NCBI RefSeq assembly: GCF_001905665.1
Contig: NZ_LIVX01000001.1
Location: 806,001 to 870,000, forward strand
Source: Streptomyces sp. CB02261
GTDB taxonomy: Bacteria; Actinomycetota; Actinomycetes; Streptomycetales; Streptomycetaceae
Length of the DNA stretch: 64,000 nucleotides
Direction of reading: 5' to 3'
Shown: positions 19,259-29,309 of the stretch, piece after piece
Layout of the letters: every line of letters starts with the position of its first letter
How positions within the stretch are numbered: position 1 is the stretch's first letter
Notes under the pieces: generated by a model
Database searches by the model: none
What the model was told of the DNA's origin: nothing
The model's input: the letters and a program-made list of their open reading frames with translations, nothing else
Translations under genes and position numbers: made by a program

Positions 19259-19624
19259 TCACGCAGCGTCAGGCCCTGCCGAAGCCCCGGCGGTCTGCTG
19301 CTCGGCCCAGCGCGCCTTGATCTCGTCGATGCGCCGCCCGTAGTGCACCGAGGCCCACCACAGACCGGCGAAGACCGCGCCGAGGAAGAACATGGTCGGG
19401 ACGAAGAAGCCGCTGAGGACCAGGCCGATCTGCAGGGCCCAGCCGAGCTGCACCCCGCCGGGGCGGGTGACCATCCCGCACAGCAGCACCGAGAAGACCA
19501 TCGCGACCCCGCAGACCCACCACACGGTGGACATCGCGAGGCTGTCGTCCTTCATGGCGACGAGCCCGGCGAAGCCGATCACGAAGAACTCGCCGATGAG
19601 CGTCGACGAACAGAGCGTGCGCAT
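19259..19624 (-). CDS. DUF4233 membrane protein
   Basis: Small actinobacterial membrane protein of unknown function, 121 residues, with four hydrophobic helices (ending GFFVPTMFFLGAVFAGLWWA) and a basic cytoplasmic tail (HYGRRIDEIKARWAEQQ). The ATG lies 5 bases after the folC stop, so it is translated with folC. The folC-DUF4233-ndk order is widely kept in actinobacteria, but no biochemical role has been assigned as far as I know. Confidence 0.88.
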   Translation of the reverse strand: MRTLCSSTLIGEFFVIGFAGLVAMKDDSLAMSTVWWVCGVAMVFSVLLCGMVTRPGGVQLGWALQIGLVLSGFFVPTMFFLGAVFAGLWWASVHYGRRIDEIKARWAEQQTAGASAGPDAA

Positions 19625-19629
19625 CCGAT

Positions 19630-21138
19630 TCAGCCCCTTCGCAGCAGCAGCCGGGCGTCGCCGACCGTGAAGATCGAACCGGTCACCAGGACGCCCGCGC
19701 CGCCGTACTCGGCCTCTTCCTCCGCGAGGGTGATGGCCGCCTCGATGGCGTCCGGCAGCCGTGGCTCGACCACGACCCGGTCCTCGCCGAAGACCTCGAC
19801 CGCGATCGCGGCCAGCGCGTCCACGTCCGTGGCCCGCGGGTTGGAGTTCGCGGTGACGACGACCTCCGCGAAGATCGGCTCGAAGGCCTCCAGGAGCCCC
19901 CTGGCGTCCTTGTCACCGCTCGTGGAGACCACGCCGATGAGCCGCGAGAAGCCGAAGGCCTCGCTGACGCCCTCCGCCGTCGCCCGCGCGCCGTGCGGGT
20001 TGTGCGCGGCGTCCAGGAGCACCGTCGGCGAGGAGCGGACGATCTCCAGCCGGCCCGGGGAGGCCACCTGGGCGAACGCCGTGCGGACCGTGTCCAGGTC
20101 CAGGGTCCTGGCGTGGTCGGCGCCGATCCCGAAGAAGGCCTCGACCGCCGCGAGGGCCACCGCCGCGTTGTGCGCCTGGTAGGCGCCGTGCAGCGGCAGG
20201 AAGACGTTGTCGTACTCGCCGCCGAGGCCGCGCAGGGTGAGGAGCTGGCCGCCGACCGCGACCTCGCGGGAGACGATGCCGAACTCCATGCCCTCGCGGG
20301 CGACGGTGGCGTCCGCCTCGACGGCCTTCTTCAGCAGGACCTGCGCCGCGTCCACCGGCTGCTGGGCCAGGATCACGGTCGCGCCCTGCTTGATGATCCC
20401 GGACTTCTCGCCGGCGATCTCGGCGGTCGTCCCGCCGAGCCGGTCGGTGTGGTCCAGGTCGATCGGGGTGACGACGGCGACGGAGGCGTCGATGACGTTC
20501 GTCGCGTCCCAGGTGCCGCCCATGCCGACCTCGACGACGGCCACGTCGACCGGGGCGTCCGCGAAGGCCGCGTACGCCATTCCGGTGAGGACCTCGAAGA
20601 AGGAGAGCCGGTACTCCTCGCGGTCGTCGACCAGCTCCACGTACGGCTTGACGTCCTGGTACGTCTCGATGAACCGCTCGGCGGAGATCGGGGCGCCGTC
20701 CAGGCTGATCCGCTCGGTGATGGTCTGCACGTGCGGCGAGGTGTACCGCCCGGTGCGCAGCTCGAAGGCGCCGAGCAGCGCCTCGATCATGCGGGCCGTC
20801 GACGTCTTGCCGTTGGTGCCGGTGATGTGGATCGAGGGGTACGCGCGCTGCGGCTCGCCGAGCACGTCCATCAGGGCCGCGATCCGGGTGACCGAGGGCT
20901 CCAGCTTGGTCTCGCCCCAGCGGGTGGACAGCTCGGTCTCGACCTCGCGCAGCGCCTTGTCCAGCTCCGGGTCCTCCGGGCGGCTCGGCACGGGGTCGCC
21001 CTGCGGCGGTCCGGCCTGGGTGCGCAGGGTGCGGCTGCCGGCCTCGATCACCGCCAGGTCGGGGTCGCGGGTGGTTTCGGATTCGACGATGTCGTCGAAG
21101 GCGTCGGGCGTGTCGGACGGGTCGCGGGGCTCACTCAC
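19630..21138 (-). CDS. folC: folylpolyglutamate synthase/dihydrofolate synthase
   Basis: Adds glutamate to folates (and in many bacteria to dihydropteroate). 502 residues with an acidic N-terminal extension of about 60 residues ahead of the Mur-ligase fold. The ATP P-loop is ITGTNGKTSTARM near residue 105. Other landmarks are FEVLTGMAYAAFADAPVDVA, EVGMGGTWDATNV and LDAAHNPHGA (C-terminal ligase domain). GTG start. It leads the folC-DUF4233-ndk group. Confidence 0.96.
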   Translation of the reverse strand: MSEPRDPSDTPDAFDDIVESETTRDPDLAVIEAGSRTLRTQAGPPQGDPVPSRPEDPELDKALREVETELSTRWGETKLEPSVTRIAALMDVLGEPQRAYPSIHITGTNGKTSTARMIEALLGAFELRTGRYTSPHVQTITERISLDGAPISAERFIETYQDVKPYVELVDDREEYRLSFFEVLTGMAYAAFADAPVDVAVVEVGMGGTWDATNVIDASVAVVTPIDLDHTDRLGGTTAEIAGEKSGIIKQGATVILAQQPVDAAQVLLKKAVEADATVAREGMEFGIVSREVAVGGQLLTLRGLGGEYDNVFLPLHGAYQAHNAAVALAAVEAFFGIGADHARTLDLDTVRTAFAQVASPGRLEIVRSSPTVLLDAAHNPHGARATAEGVSEAFGFSRLIGVVSTSGDKDARGLLEAFEPIFAEVVVTANSNPRATDVDALAAIAVEVFGEDRVVVEPRLPDAIEAAITLAEEEAEYGGAGVLVTGSIFTVGDARLLLRRG

Positions 21139-21211
21139 GAGGCCAGTCTACGGACGGGTACCGACACGGCGGCGGCGAGGCGGGTCGGGCCGGTGGGCGA
21201 GCCGCGTCGGA

Positions 21212-22366
21212 TCAGCGGTCCAGGCCCGTCGGGAGGAGCGCCGTGACCACGTAGCCGCCGTCCTCCCGGCGCGCCGTGAGCGTGCCGCCCATGCTGGTGA
21301 CCCGCTCCCCCATGGAGAACAGGCCGGTGCCGGTCGACACCGGGGCCGGGTCCGGCGGGGTCCTGGGCAGCGGGTTGCGCACCGAGATCCGGAGGTCGGG
21401 GCCCTCCACGGTGATCGCGACCGTCACGGGCAGGCCGGGCGCGTGCTTGGCCGCGTTCGTCAGGCACTCCTGGACGACCCGGTGGACGGCCGCCTGCCGG
21501 AGCGGTGACAGCGCCTTGGCCTCCTGGGCGACCGCCAGTTCCACCGGGCTGCCCATCCGCTCGCTCTCCCCCGCGAGGGCGGCGAGTCCTTCGAGGCCGG
21601 GGGTGCCCGCGCCCTCCCGGTCGGCGCGGCGCACGATCGTCTCGTTGAGCATGAGGTGGGCGCGCCGGGCGGTGTCCGCGAGCTCCTCGAAGTCCTTGTG
21701 GTGCCCTTCTCCCCTGGCCCGTACGGCGAGGACCTCCGCCCGTACCGCGAGGACGGTGAGCTCGCGGCCGACCAGGTCGTGGACGTCCCGGCCGACGGAG
21801 ATCCGCTCCTCCTGGACGGCCTGCCGGGCGGCCGCCTCGCGCCGCTGGACCTCCAGGGCGCGGACGAGGTCCTGTCGGTACGCGGCGACGCCGACGCCCG
21901 CAGCGAGGACGCCGATCGGGACGACCAGGCTCAGGAAGTCGCTCAGGGTGTCGCCGTGCCGGGCGGGCCAGCCGGGCGTGTGGAAGAGCGCGTAAACCAC
22001 GGCGACGTAGAGCAGGGTCGCGACGATCGCGGCGCGGCGCCCCCGGTACCGGCCGATGGAGTAGAGCGCGAACTGGACCATGGTCAGCTCGTGCAGCCAG
22101 CCGAGGAGCCCGAGCGCCACCAGGTACGGGAGCCACGGCAGCCGGCGGCGGAGCACCAGGGTGGCCGCGCCGGCGGCGAGGACCAGGGTGGCGGTGACGC
22201 CGGTCAGGGAGTTGTCGGCGCGGGCGAGTCCGGGCACGTCCAGGCACATGAGGCCGAAGGCGCTGAGCGCGGCGACGACGTCGAGGGCGCGGGGGGTGCT
22301 GGCCCACCGGTCCACGCGACGGCGCAGCGCGGGGACGGTGGGGAGGCGGGGCATGCCTTCCATCAT
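21212..22366 (-). CDS. orphan sensor histidine kinase (HisKA_3 type)
   Basis: Membrane histidine kinase of the NarL-partner class. From ATG 22366 it has 384 residues (ATG 22363 or 22354 also possible). About five N-terminal hydrophobic helices (residues ~20-165) have no extracytoplasmic sensor of size. The phospho-acceptor His is near residue 195 in SVGRDVHDLVGREL, followed by a coiled region. The HATPase domain has N-box ECLTNAAKHA near 297 and GTGLFSMGERV. No response regulator gene lies nearby, so its partner is elsewhere. Confidence 0.88.
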   Translation of the reverse strand: MMEGMPRLPTVPALRRRVDRWASTPRALDVVAALSAFGLMCLDVPGLARADNSLTGVTATLVLAAGAATLVLRRRLPWLPYLVALGLLGWLHELTMVQFALYSIGRYRGRRAAIVATLLYVAVVYALFHTPGWPARHGDTLSDFLSLVVPIGVLAAGVGVAAYRQDLVRALEVQRREAAARQAVQEERISVGRDVHDLVGRELTVLAVRAEVLAVRARGEGHHKDFEELADTARRAHLMLNETIVRRADREGAGTPGLEGLAALAGESERMGSPVELAVAQEAKALSPLRQAAVHRVVQECLTNAAKHAPGLPVTVAITVEGPDLRISVRNPLPRTPPDPAPVSTGTGLFSMGERVTSMGGTLTARREDGGYVVTALLPTGLDR

Positions 22367-22455
22367 CCAAGGTCTTTCGTCCCGACGCCGAGGACCTGAA
22401 GTCCCGTCTGTTGTGACATCGGGCACTTCGTCCCCCGGGGGTCCGGGCACAGGGG

Positions 22456-22490
22456 AAGGGCCCGGAACCGGGGATCGGTTCCGGGCCCTT
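22456..22490 (-). terminator. terminator after valS
   Basis: Perfect 14-bp stem (22456-22469 with 22477-22490) and 7-base loop, starting 13 bases after the valS stop. Its last pairs are AA/TT, giving a short T-rich edge. Confidence 0.85.
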
Positions 22491-22502
22491 CCGCCGTACG
22501 GA

Positions 22503-25124
22503 TCAGGCCTGCGGCAGGGTCGCCAGCTGGGCCTCGATGCGGGCGATGTCCTCGTCCGCCTTGGCGAGGCGGGTCCGGATCTTCTCGACCACGTTGTCCG
22601 GGGCCTTGGCGAGGAAGGCCTCGTTGCCGAGCTTCCCGTGCGCCTGGGCCTTCTCCTTCTCGGCGGCCGCGAGGTCCTTCGTCAGACGCTTGCGCTCGGC
22701 CTCCACGTCGATCGTGCCCGACAGGTCGAGCGCGACGGTGGCGCCGGCGACCGGCAGGGAGGCGGTGGCGGAGAAGCCCTCGCCCTCCGGCTGGAGGCGC
22801 AGCAGCTGGCGGATGGCGGCCTCGTGCGGGGCGAGCTCGGTGCCGGTGACGTCCAGACGTGCGGGGACCTTCTGGCCGGGCTGGAGGCCCTGGTCCGACC
22901 GGAACCGGCGGACCTCGGTGACGACCCGCTGGACCAGCTCGATCTCCTTCTCGGCGGCCTCGTCGCGGAAGCCCGAGTCGGTGGGCCAGTCCGCGATGAC
23001 GACGGACTCGCCGCCGGTCAGGGTGGTCCACAGCGTCTCGGTGACGAACGGGACGATCGGGTGCAGCAGCCGCAGCATCACGTCCAGGACCTCGCCGAGG
23101 ACCCGGCCGGAGACCTTGGCCTGCTCTCCGCCCGCGAAGAAGGTGGTCTTCGACAGCTCGACGTACCAGTCGAAGACCTCGTCCCACGCGAAGTGGTAGA
23201 GGGCGTCGGCGAGCTTCGCGAACTGGTAGTCCTCGTAGTAGGCGTCGACCTCGGCGACCGTCTTGTTGAGCCGGGACAGGATCCAGCGGTCCGTCGCCGA
23301 CATCTCGGAGGCGTCCGGCAGCGGGCCCTCGACCGTCGCGCCGTTCATCAGCGCGAAGCGCGTGGCGTTCCAGATCTTGTTGGCGAAGTTCCGGGAGGCC
23401 TTGACCCAGTCCTCGCCGATCGGGACGTCGACGCCCGGGTTGGCGCCGTTGGCCAGGGTGAAGCGGACGGCGTCGGAGCCGTACTCGTCCATCCAGTCCA
23501 GCGGGTTGACCACGTTGCCGAAGGACTTCGACATCTTCTTGCCGTTCTGGTCACGGACCATGCCGTGCAGGGCGATGGTGTGGAACGGCGGGGTGCCGTC
23601 CATCGCGTACAGACCGAACATCATCATCCGGGCGACCCAGAAGAAGAGGATGTCGTAGCCGGTGACCAGGACCGAGTTCGGGTAGAACTTCTCGAGGCTC
23701 TCGGTCCGTTCGGGCCAGCCGAGCGTGGAGAACGGCCACAGGCCGGAGGAAAACCAGGTGTCCAGGACGTCCGTGTCCTGGTGCCAGCCCTCGCCCGTCG
23801 GCGGCTGCTCGTCCGGTCCGACGCAGACCACTTCACCGTTCGGGCCGTACCAGACCGGGATGCGGTGGCCCCACCACAGCTGGCGCGAGATGCACCAGTC
23901 GTGCAGGTTGTCGACCCAGTCGAAGTACCGCTTCTCCATCTCCTGCGGGTGGATCTTGACCTTGCCGTCGCGGACGGCGTCGCCCGCGGCCTTCGCGAGC
24001 GGCCCGACCTTGACCCACCACTGCATCGACAGACGCGGCTCGATGGTGGTCTTGCAGCGCGAGCAGTGGCCGACGGAGTGGACGTACGGGCGCTTCTCGG
24101 CGACGATCCGGCCCTCGGCGCGCAGGGCGGCGACGATGGCGGAACGGGCCTCCAGGCGGTCCAGGCCCTGGAAGGGGCCGTGGACGGTGATGACCGCGCG
24201 CTCGTCCATGACGGCGAGGTTCGGCAGGTCGTGGCGCTGGCCGATCTCGAAGTCGTTGGGGTCGTGGGCCGGGGTCACCTTGACGGCGCCGGTGCCGAAC
24301 TCGGGGTCGACGTGGGTGTCGGCGACGACCGGGATCGTACGGTCGGTCAGCGGCAGCTTGATCTGCTTGCCGACCAGGTGCTTGTACCGCTCGTCGTCGG
24401 GGTGGACGGCGACGGCCGTGTCACCGAGCATCGTCTCGGCGCGGGTGGTGGCGACGACCAGGGAGTCGTCACCCTCGCCGTAGCGGATGGAGACGAGCTC
24501 GCCGTCGTCGTCCTGGTACTCGACCTCGATGTCCGAGATGGCCGTCAGACAGCGCGGGCACCAGTTGATGATGCGCTCGGCGCGGTAGATCAGCTCGTCG
24601 TCGTAGAGCTTCTTGAAGATGGTCTGGACGGACTGGGACAGGCCCTCGTCCATGGTGAAGCGCTCACGGGACCAGGCGACGCCGTCGCCCAGGCGCTTCA
24701 TCTGGCCGGAGATCTGACCACCCGACTCGGCCTTCCACTGCCAGACGCGCTCGACGAACGCCTCGCGGCCCAGGTCGTGGCGGGACTTGCCCTCCTTGGC
24801 GAGCTCGCGCTCGACGACGTTCTGGGTGGCGATGCCGGCGTGGTCCATGCCCGGCTGCCACAGCGTCTCGAAGCCCTGCATGCGCTTGCGGCGGGTGAGG
24901 GCGTCGATCAGGGTGTGCTCGAAGGCGTGGCCCAGGTGGAGCGAGCCGGTGACGTTCGGCGGCGGGATGACGATCGTGTACGGCGGCTTCTCGCTCTTCG
25001 CGTCCGCCTCGAAGTACCCGCGCTCTACCCAGCGCTCGTACAGCGGCCCCTCTACCTCGGCCGGCGCGTACTGGGTCGGCAGTTCGGTGATGGGCGCTGT
25101 CTGCTGCTGAGTGTTCTCGGTCAC
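22503..25124 (-). CDS. valS: valyl-tRNA synthetase
   Basis: Class I aminoacyl-tRNA synthetase charging tRNA-Val. 873 residues from GTG. HIGH motif is in [15 protein letters not shown] (about 50-64) and KMSKS in [11 protein letters not shown] (about 530). The CP1 editing domain lies between them ([17 protein letters not shown]). The C-terminal ~60 residues form the coiled-coil arm ([20 protein letters not shown]). It stands alone, closed by a strong hairpin; 138 bases separate it from the divergent gene at 25263. Confidence 0.98.
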   Translation of the reverse strand: MTENTQQQTAPITELPTQYAPAEVEGPLYERWVERGYFEADAKSEKPPYTIVIPPPNVTGSLHLGHAFEHTLIDALTRRKRMQGFETLWQPGMDHAGIATQNVVERELAKEGKSRHDLGREAFVERVWQWKAESGGQISGQMKRLGDGVAWSRERFTMDEGLSQSVQTIFKKLYDDELIYRAERIINWCPRCLTAISDIEVEYQDDDGELVSIRYGEGDDSLVVATTRAETMLGDTAVAVHPDDERYKHLVGKQIKLPLTDRTIPVVADTHVDPEFGTGAVKVTPAHDPNDFEIGQRHDLPNLAVMDERAVITVHGPFQGLDRLEARSAIVAALRAEGRIVAEKRPYVHSVGHCSRCKTTIEPRLSMQWWVKVGPLAKAAGDAVRDGKVKIHPQEMEKRYFDWVDNLHDWCISRQLWWGHRIPVWYGPNGEVVCVGPDEQPPTGEGWHQDTDVLDTWFSSGLWPFSTLGWPERTESLEKFYPNSVLVTGYDILFFWVARMMMFGLYAMDGTPPFHTIALHGMVRDQNGKKMSKSFGNVVNPLDWMDEYGSDAVRFTLANGANPGVDVPIGEDWVKASRNFANKIWNATRFALMNGATVEGPLPDASEMSATDRWILSRLNKTVAEVDAYYEDYQFAKLADALYHFAWDEVFDWYVELSKTTFFAGGEQAKVSGRVLGEVLDVMLRLLHPIVPFVTETLWTTLTGGESVVIADWPTDSGFRDEAAEKEIELVQRVVTEVRRFRSDQGLQPGQKVPARLDVTGTELAPHEAAIRQLLRLQPEGEGFSATASLPVAGATVALDLSGTIDVEAERKRLTKDLAAAEKEKAQAHGKLGNEAFLAKAPDNVVEKIRTRLAKADEDIARIEAQLATLPQA

Positions 25125-25217
25125 GGGGCCAGTTTAGGGGTGTCCCAGCCTCGTCCTGAAACGCTTTGGTTCGGTAACGGTGTGGCCCCCGCCGCACTTC
25201 CCGGTCAGCGGTTCCGC

Positions 25218-25246
25218 CAGGATGTTCGGGAGGCATAAACATCCTG
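25218..25246 (+). promoter_or_regulatory. inverted repeat just before the ribosome site of the 25263 gene
   Basis: CAGGATGTT (25218-25226) and AACATCCTG (25238-25246) form a perfect 9-bp inverted repeat with an 11-base spacer. It ends a few bases before the GAGGGG ribosome site. It could be an operator or a 5' UTR hairpin; a TAAACA -10-like element overlaps its right arm. Confidence 0.5.
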
Positions 25247-25262
25247 TGAGGGGAACCTGTCG

Positions 25263-26216
25263 ATGAGCTACAACCAGCCCGGCCCGTACGGCGGCCAGCC
25301 GCCCCAGCAGCCCGGCCCCTACGGCCAGCCGGGCCCGTACGGCCAGCAGCCGCAGCAGCCGGGCCCTTACGGCCAGCCGCAGGCGCCGCAGCCGGGCTAC
25401 GGGTACCCCCAGCAGGCCCCGCAGGGCGTCCCGCCGCAGCAGCCTCCGTACGGCTACCCCCAGCAGCCCGGTCCCTACGGCCAGCAGCCCCCGTACGGCG
25501 CCCCCCAGGGCCCCGGCGGCTACGTACCGCACCCGCCGGCCCCGAAGAAGTCCAAGGCCGGCTGGATCATCGGCGCGGTCGCGGTCGTCGCGGCGCTCGG
25601 CGTGGGCGCGTACTTCGTGTTCGGTGGCGGCGCCGGTTCCTCGGTCGCGAACGACGGTCCGCACAAGCTGATCACCCCGGAGACGGTGCTCACGGAGTAC
25701 AAGAAGGGCGCCGGCAGCGGCAAGGCGAGCGGCGACGAGTCCCTCAAGGAGGCCCAGCAGAAGGGCGTCAAGAACGCCCAGCAGGTCCGCGCCTCCTACG
25801 AGGTGAAGAACCCGGCCAACCCCCTCGCGGGCAAGTACGTCTCCTTCAACGGCCTCTACGGCGAGATCGACGACCCGGAGCAGGTCGTCGACGACATCTT
25901 CGCCAGCGCCAAGGCCGAGGCCGACAAGGAAGCGGGCAAGGCGGACGCGCCGCAGCTGATCGGCAGCCCGCAGGCGTACACGCCGGCCGAGCTCGACGGC
26001 GCGGTCCTCAAGTGCCAGCAGGCCCAGGGCAAGGCGAACGCCTCCACCGGCGTGCCGGCCTTCACCGTGACGATGTGCGTGTGGGCCGACCACAGCACGG
26101 TGGGCTTCGTGGTCCCGACCGACGCGGCCGCCCTGCTCTCGGGCAACGCCGGCTCCGCCGAGGACGCCGCCGCCCTCACGGCCAAGCTCCGCAAGGAAGT
26201 CCGCGTCAAGCTCTGA
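25263..26216 (+). CDS. Pro/Gly/Tyr/Gln-rich membrane-anchored protein
   Basis: Unknown function. 317 residues. The first ~92 are low complexity, made of QPGPYGQ-like repeats rich in Pro, Gln, Gly and Tyr. A single membrane helix (GWIIGAVAVVAALGVGAYFVF, about 99-120) follows a KKSK stop-transfer cluster, so the N-terminal tail is cytoplasmic and the C-terminal ~195 residues are outside. The outer part has two cysteines (KCQQAQ, TMCVWAD), likely one disulfide. Similar architecture is common among streptomycete proteins of unknown role. GAGGGG ribosome site 9 bases before ATG. It converges on clpX at a shared terminator. Confidence 0.85.
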   Translation: MSYNQPGPYGGQPPQQPGPYGQPGPYGQQPQQPGPYGQPQAPQPGYGYPQQAPQGVPPQQPPYGYPQQPGPYGQQPPYGAPQGPGGYVPHPPAPKKSKAGWIIGAVAVVAALGVGAYFVFGGGAGSSVANDGPHKLITPETVLTEYKKGAGSGKASGDESLKEAQQKGVKNAQQVRASYEVKNPANPLAGKYVSFNGLYGEIDDPEQVVDDIFASAKAEADKEAGKADAPQLIGSPQAYTPAELDGAVLKCQQAQGKANASTGVPAFTVTMCVWADHSTVGFVVPTDAAALLSGNAGSAEDAAALTAKLRKEVRVKL

Positions 26217-26230
26217 GCCCGCGACCGGAC

Positions 26231-26272
26231 ATGAGTGAGGGGTCCCGCCTTCGGGCGGGACCCCTCACTCAT
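26231..26272. terminator. bidirectional terminator between the 25263 gene and clpX
   Basis: A perfect 19-bp stem (26231-26249 with 26254-26272) closed by a TTCG tetraloop. It lies between two convergent stop codons (26216 and 26287) and would serve both. Confidence 0.92.
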
Positions 26273-26286
26273 GGAACGTCCGGACG

Positions 26287-27570
<1,284 letters not shown>

Positions 27571-27660
27571 GAGGTGCTTCCCCTTCGCCTGGGAGTGCTT
27601 GGTTCAGCACTCCTGGTGCCTCATATTCGACGGTACCTTGCCGGGCCCCCCGTTCGGGCC

Positions 27661-27714
27661 CCCCTTGGCACGGTTCACATGGTCGCGATTCGGCCACATG
27701 CTCCGTGCCAGGGG
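27661..27714 (-). terminator. stem-loop after clpP2
   Basis: CCCCTTGGCACGG (27661-27673) pairs with CCGTGCCAGGGG (27703-27714), with one bulged T. It starts 11 bases after the clpP2 stop and separates the clpP operon from clpX. Confidence 0.55.
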
Positions 27715-27725
27715 AAGGTCGGGCG

Positions 27726-28400
27726 TCAGTGTGCCGCGGCGGACGTGCTCTTACGGGTCGAGACGATCTGGTCCACGAGGCCGTACGCCAGGGCGTCCTC
27801 GGCCGTGAGGATCTTGTCGCGCTCGATGTCGTCGCGGATCTTCTCGATCGGGGTCGAGGAGTGCTTGGCCAGCATCTCCTCCAGCTGGCTGCGCATGCGC
27901 AGGATCTCGCGGGCCGCGATCTCCAGGTCGGAGAGCTGCTCACGGCCGGTGCCGCCGGACGGCTGGTGGATCAGCACGCGGGCGTTCGGCAGGGCCATCC
28001 GCTTGCCGGGCGTACCGGCGGCGAGCAGCACGGCCGCGGCGGAGGCCGCCTGGCCCATGCAGACCGTCTGGATGTCCGGCTTCACGAACTGCATCGTGTC
28101 GTAGATCGCGGTCAGCGCGGTGAACGAGCCACCGGGGCTGTTGATGTAGATCGAGATGTCGCGGTCCGGGTCCATCGACTCCAGGCACAGCAGCTGCGCC
28201 ATGACGTCGTTGGCGGAGGCGTCGTCGATCTGCACGCCGAGGAAGATCACGCGCTCCTCGAAGAGCTTGGCGTAGGGGTCGTACTCGCGGATGCCCTGCG
28301 AGGTGCGCTCGACGAAGCGCGGCACGACGTAGCGGTTGTCCATCGGCGCGCCGGTGTGGAGGCCGCTCGCGGAGAGGTTGTTCTGCATCTGGGTGTTCAC
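27726..28400 (-). CDS. clpP2: ATP-dependent Clp protease proteolytic subunit ClpP2
   Basis: Serine protease ring subunit. 224 residues from GTG 28400; ATG 28388 is an alternative. Catalytic Ser is S120 in [12 protein letters not shown], His lies in VLIHQPSGG, and Asp in the helix DDIERD. The region [20 protein letters not shown] is the usual oligomer and hydrophobic-groove segment. In actinobacteria ClpP1 and ClpP2 form a mixed 14-mer; the two genes are 50 bases apart and co-transcribed. Confidence 0.97.
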   Translation of the reverse strand: MNTQMQNNLSASGLHTGAPMDNRYVVPRFVERTSQGIREYDPYAKLFEERVIFLGVQIDDASANDVMAQLLCLESMDPDRDISIYINSPGGSFTALTAIYDTMQFVKPDIQTVCMGQAASAAAVLLAAGTPGKRMALPNARVLIHQPSGGTGREQLSDLEIAAREILRMRSQLEEMLAKHSSTPIEKIRDDIERDKILTAEDALAYGLVDQIVSTRKSTSAAAH

Positions 28401-28450
28401 CGTCCTGGTGGCGTTCGCTGGGCTGGGGCTCTTGAGCGGACTGCCGGGGC

Positions 28451-29068
28451 TCAGGCGCCCGTGCCGCCGCCGCCGGGAACACCCGCGGCGTGCGTGATGA
28501 TGTCGTCGATGAGGCCGTAGTTCTTGGCCTCCTCCGCGGTGAACCAGCGGTCGCGGTCGCCGTCGCGGATGATCGCCTCGACGGTCTGGCCGGAGTGGTG
28601 CGCGGTGATCTCGGCCATGCGCTTCTTCGTGCGGAGAAGGTACTCGGCCTGGATCTTGATGTCGGAGGCGGTGCCGCCGATGCCGGCGGAGCCCTGGTGC
28701 ATCAGGATGTCGGTGTTCGGCAGGGCGAAGCGCTTGCCGGGGGTGCCGCCGGTGAGCAGGAACTGGCCCATCGAGGCCGCCATGCCCATACCGATGGTCA
28801 CGACGTCGTTGGGGATGTACTGCATGGTGTCGTAGACGGCCATGCCGGCCGTCACGGAGCCACCGGGGCTGTTGATGTACAGGAAGATGTCCTTGTCCGG
28901 CTCGGCGGCCAGGAGGAGCATCTGCGCGGTGATCTTGTTGGCGATGTCGTCGTCGACCTGCTGGCCGAGGAAGATGATGCGCTCGCCGAGCAGCCGGTTG
29001 TAGACATGGTCGCCGAGGCCGCCACCGATGGACGGCTCACCCGCGGCGTAAGGCTTCAGATTCGTCAC
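28451..29068 (-). CDS. clpP1: ATP-dependent Clp protease proteolytic subunit ClpP1
   Basis: First gene of the clpP1-clpP2 operon, 205 residues from GTG 29068 ([19 protein letters not shown], the usual streptomycete N-terminus). Catalytic Ser is S99 in [10 protein letters not shown]. The catalytic His region reads [13 protein letters not shown], where most ClpP proteins have HQP; Asp follows in RDGDRDRWF. In S. lividans this operon is activated by ClgR, and a ClgR-like box lies 122 bases upstream of the start. ClpP1 is the main housekeeping ClpP in that species. Confidence 0.96.
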   Translation of the reverse strand: MTNLKPYAAGEPSIGGGLGDHVYNRLLGERIIFLGQQVDDDIANKITAQMLLLAAEPDKDIFLYINSPGGSVTAGMAVYDTMQYIPNDVVTIGMGMAASMGQFLLTGGTPGKRFALPNTDILMHQGSAGIGGTASDIKIQAEYLLRTKKRMAEITAHHSGQTVEAIIRDGDRDRWFTAEEAKNYGLIDDIITHAAGVPGGGGTGA

Positions 29069-29189
29069 GTATCCACCTGCTCGTCTCCGACGGCCGTGGG
29101 CCGTCTCAGCGTCTCGTTCCGAGGGCACTGCCCTCGTATTCATGGACCCTAACGCGCAGGTGGGACAACGCCATCCCGGTTCCCGAACT

Positions 29190-29204
29190 GTTCGCTGGGA
29201 GCGC
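29190..29204 (-). promoter_or_regulatory. ClgR-like operator upstream of clpP1
   Basis: GTTCGCTGGGAGCGC contains CGC-T-GGG-A-GCG, an inverted CGCY/RGCG pair with the spacing of reported actinobacterial ClgR sites. It lies between the tig terminator and the clpP1 start, where the operon promoter must be. Confidence 0.6.
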
Positions 29205-29242
29205 AAGGTAGTTGGGGGCCCCGGGCGGGGTCCGCGTACGTC

Positions 29243-29280
29243 CACGGGCCCGTACGCACAGGAGTGCGTACGGGCCCGTG
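29243..29280 (-). terminator. terminator after tig
   Basis: Perfect 17-bp stem (29243-29259 with 29264-29280) with an AGGA loop, about 30 bases after the tig stop. It isolates tig from the clpP operon. Confidence 0.92.
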
Positions 29281-29309
29281 GAACAGGGTCCGCGCGGGGC
29301 GGGGGCCCC

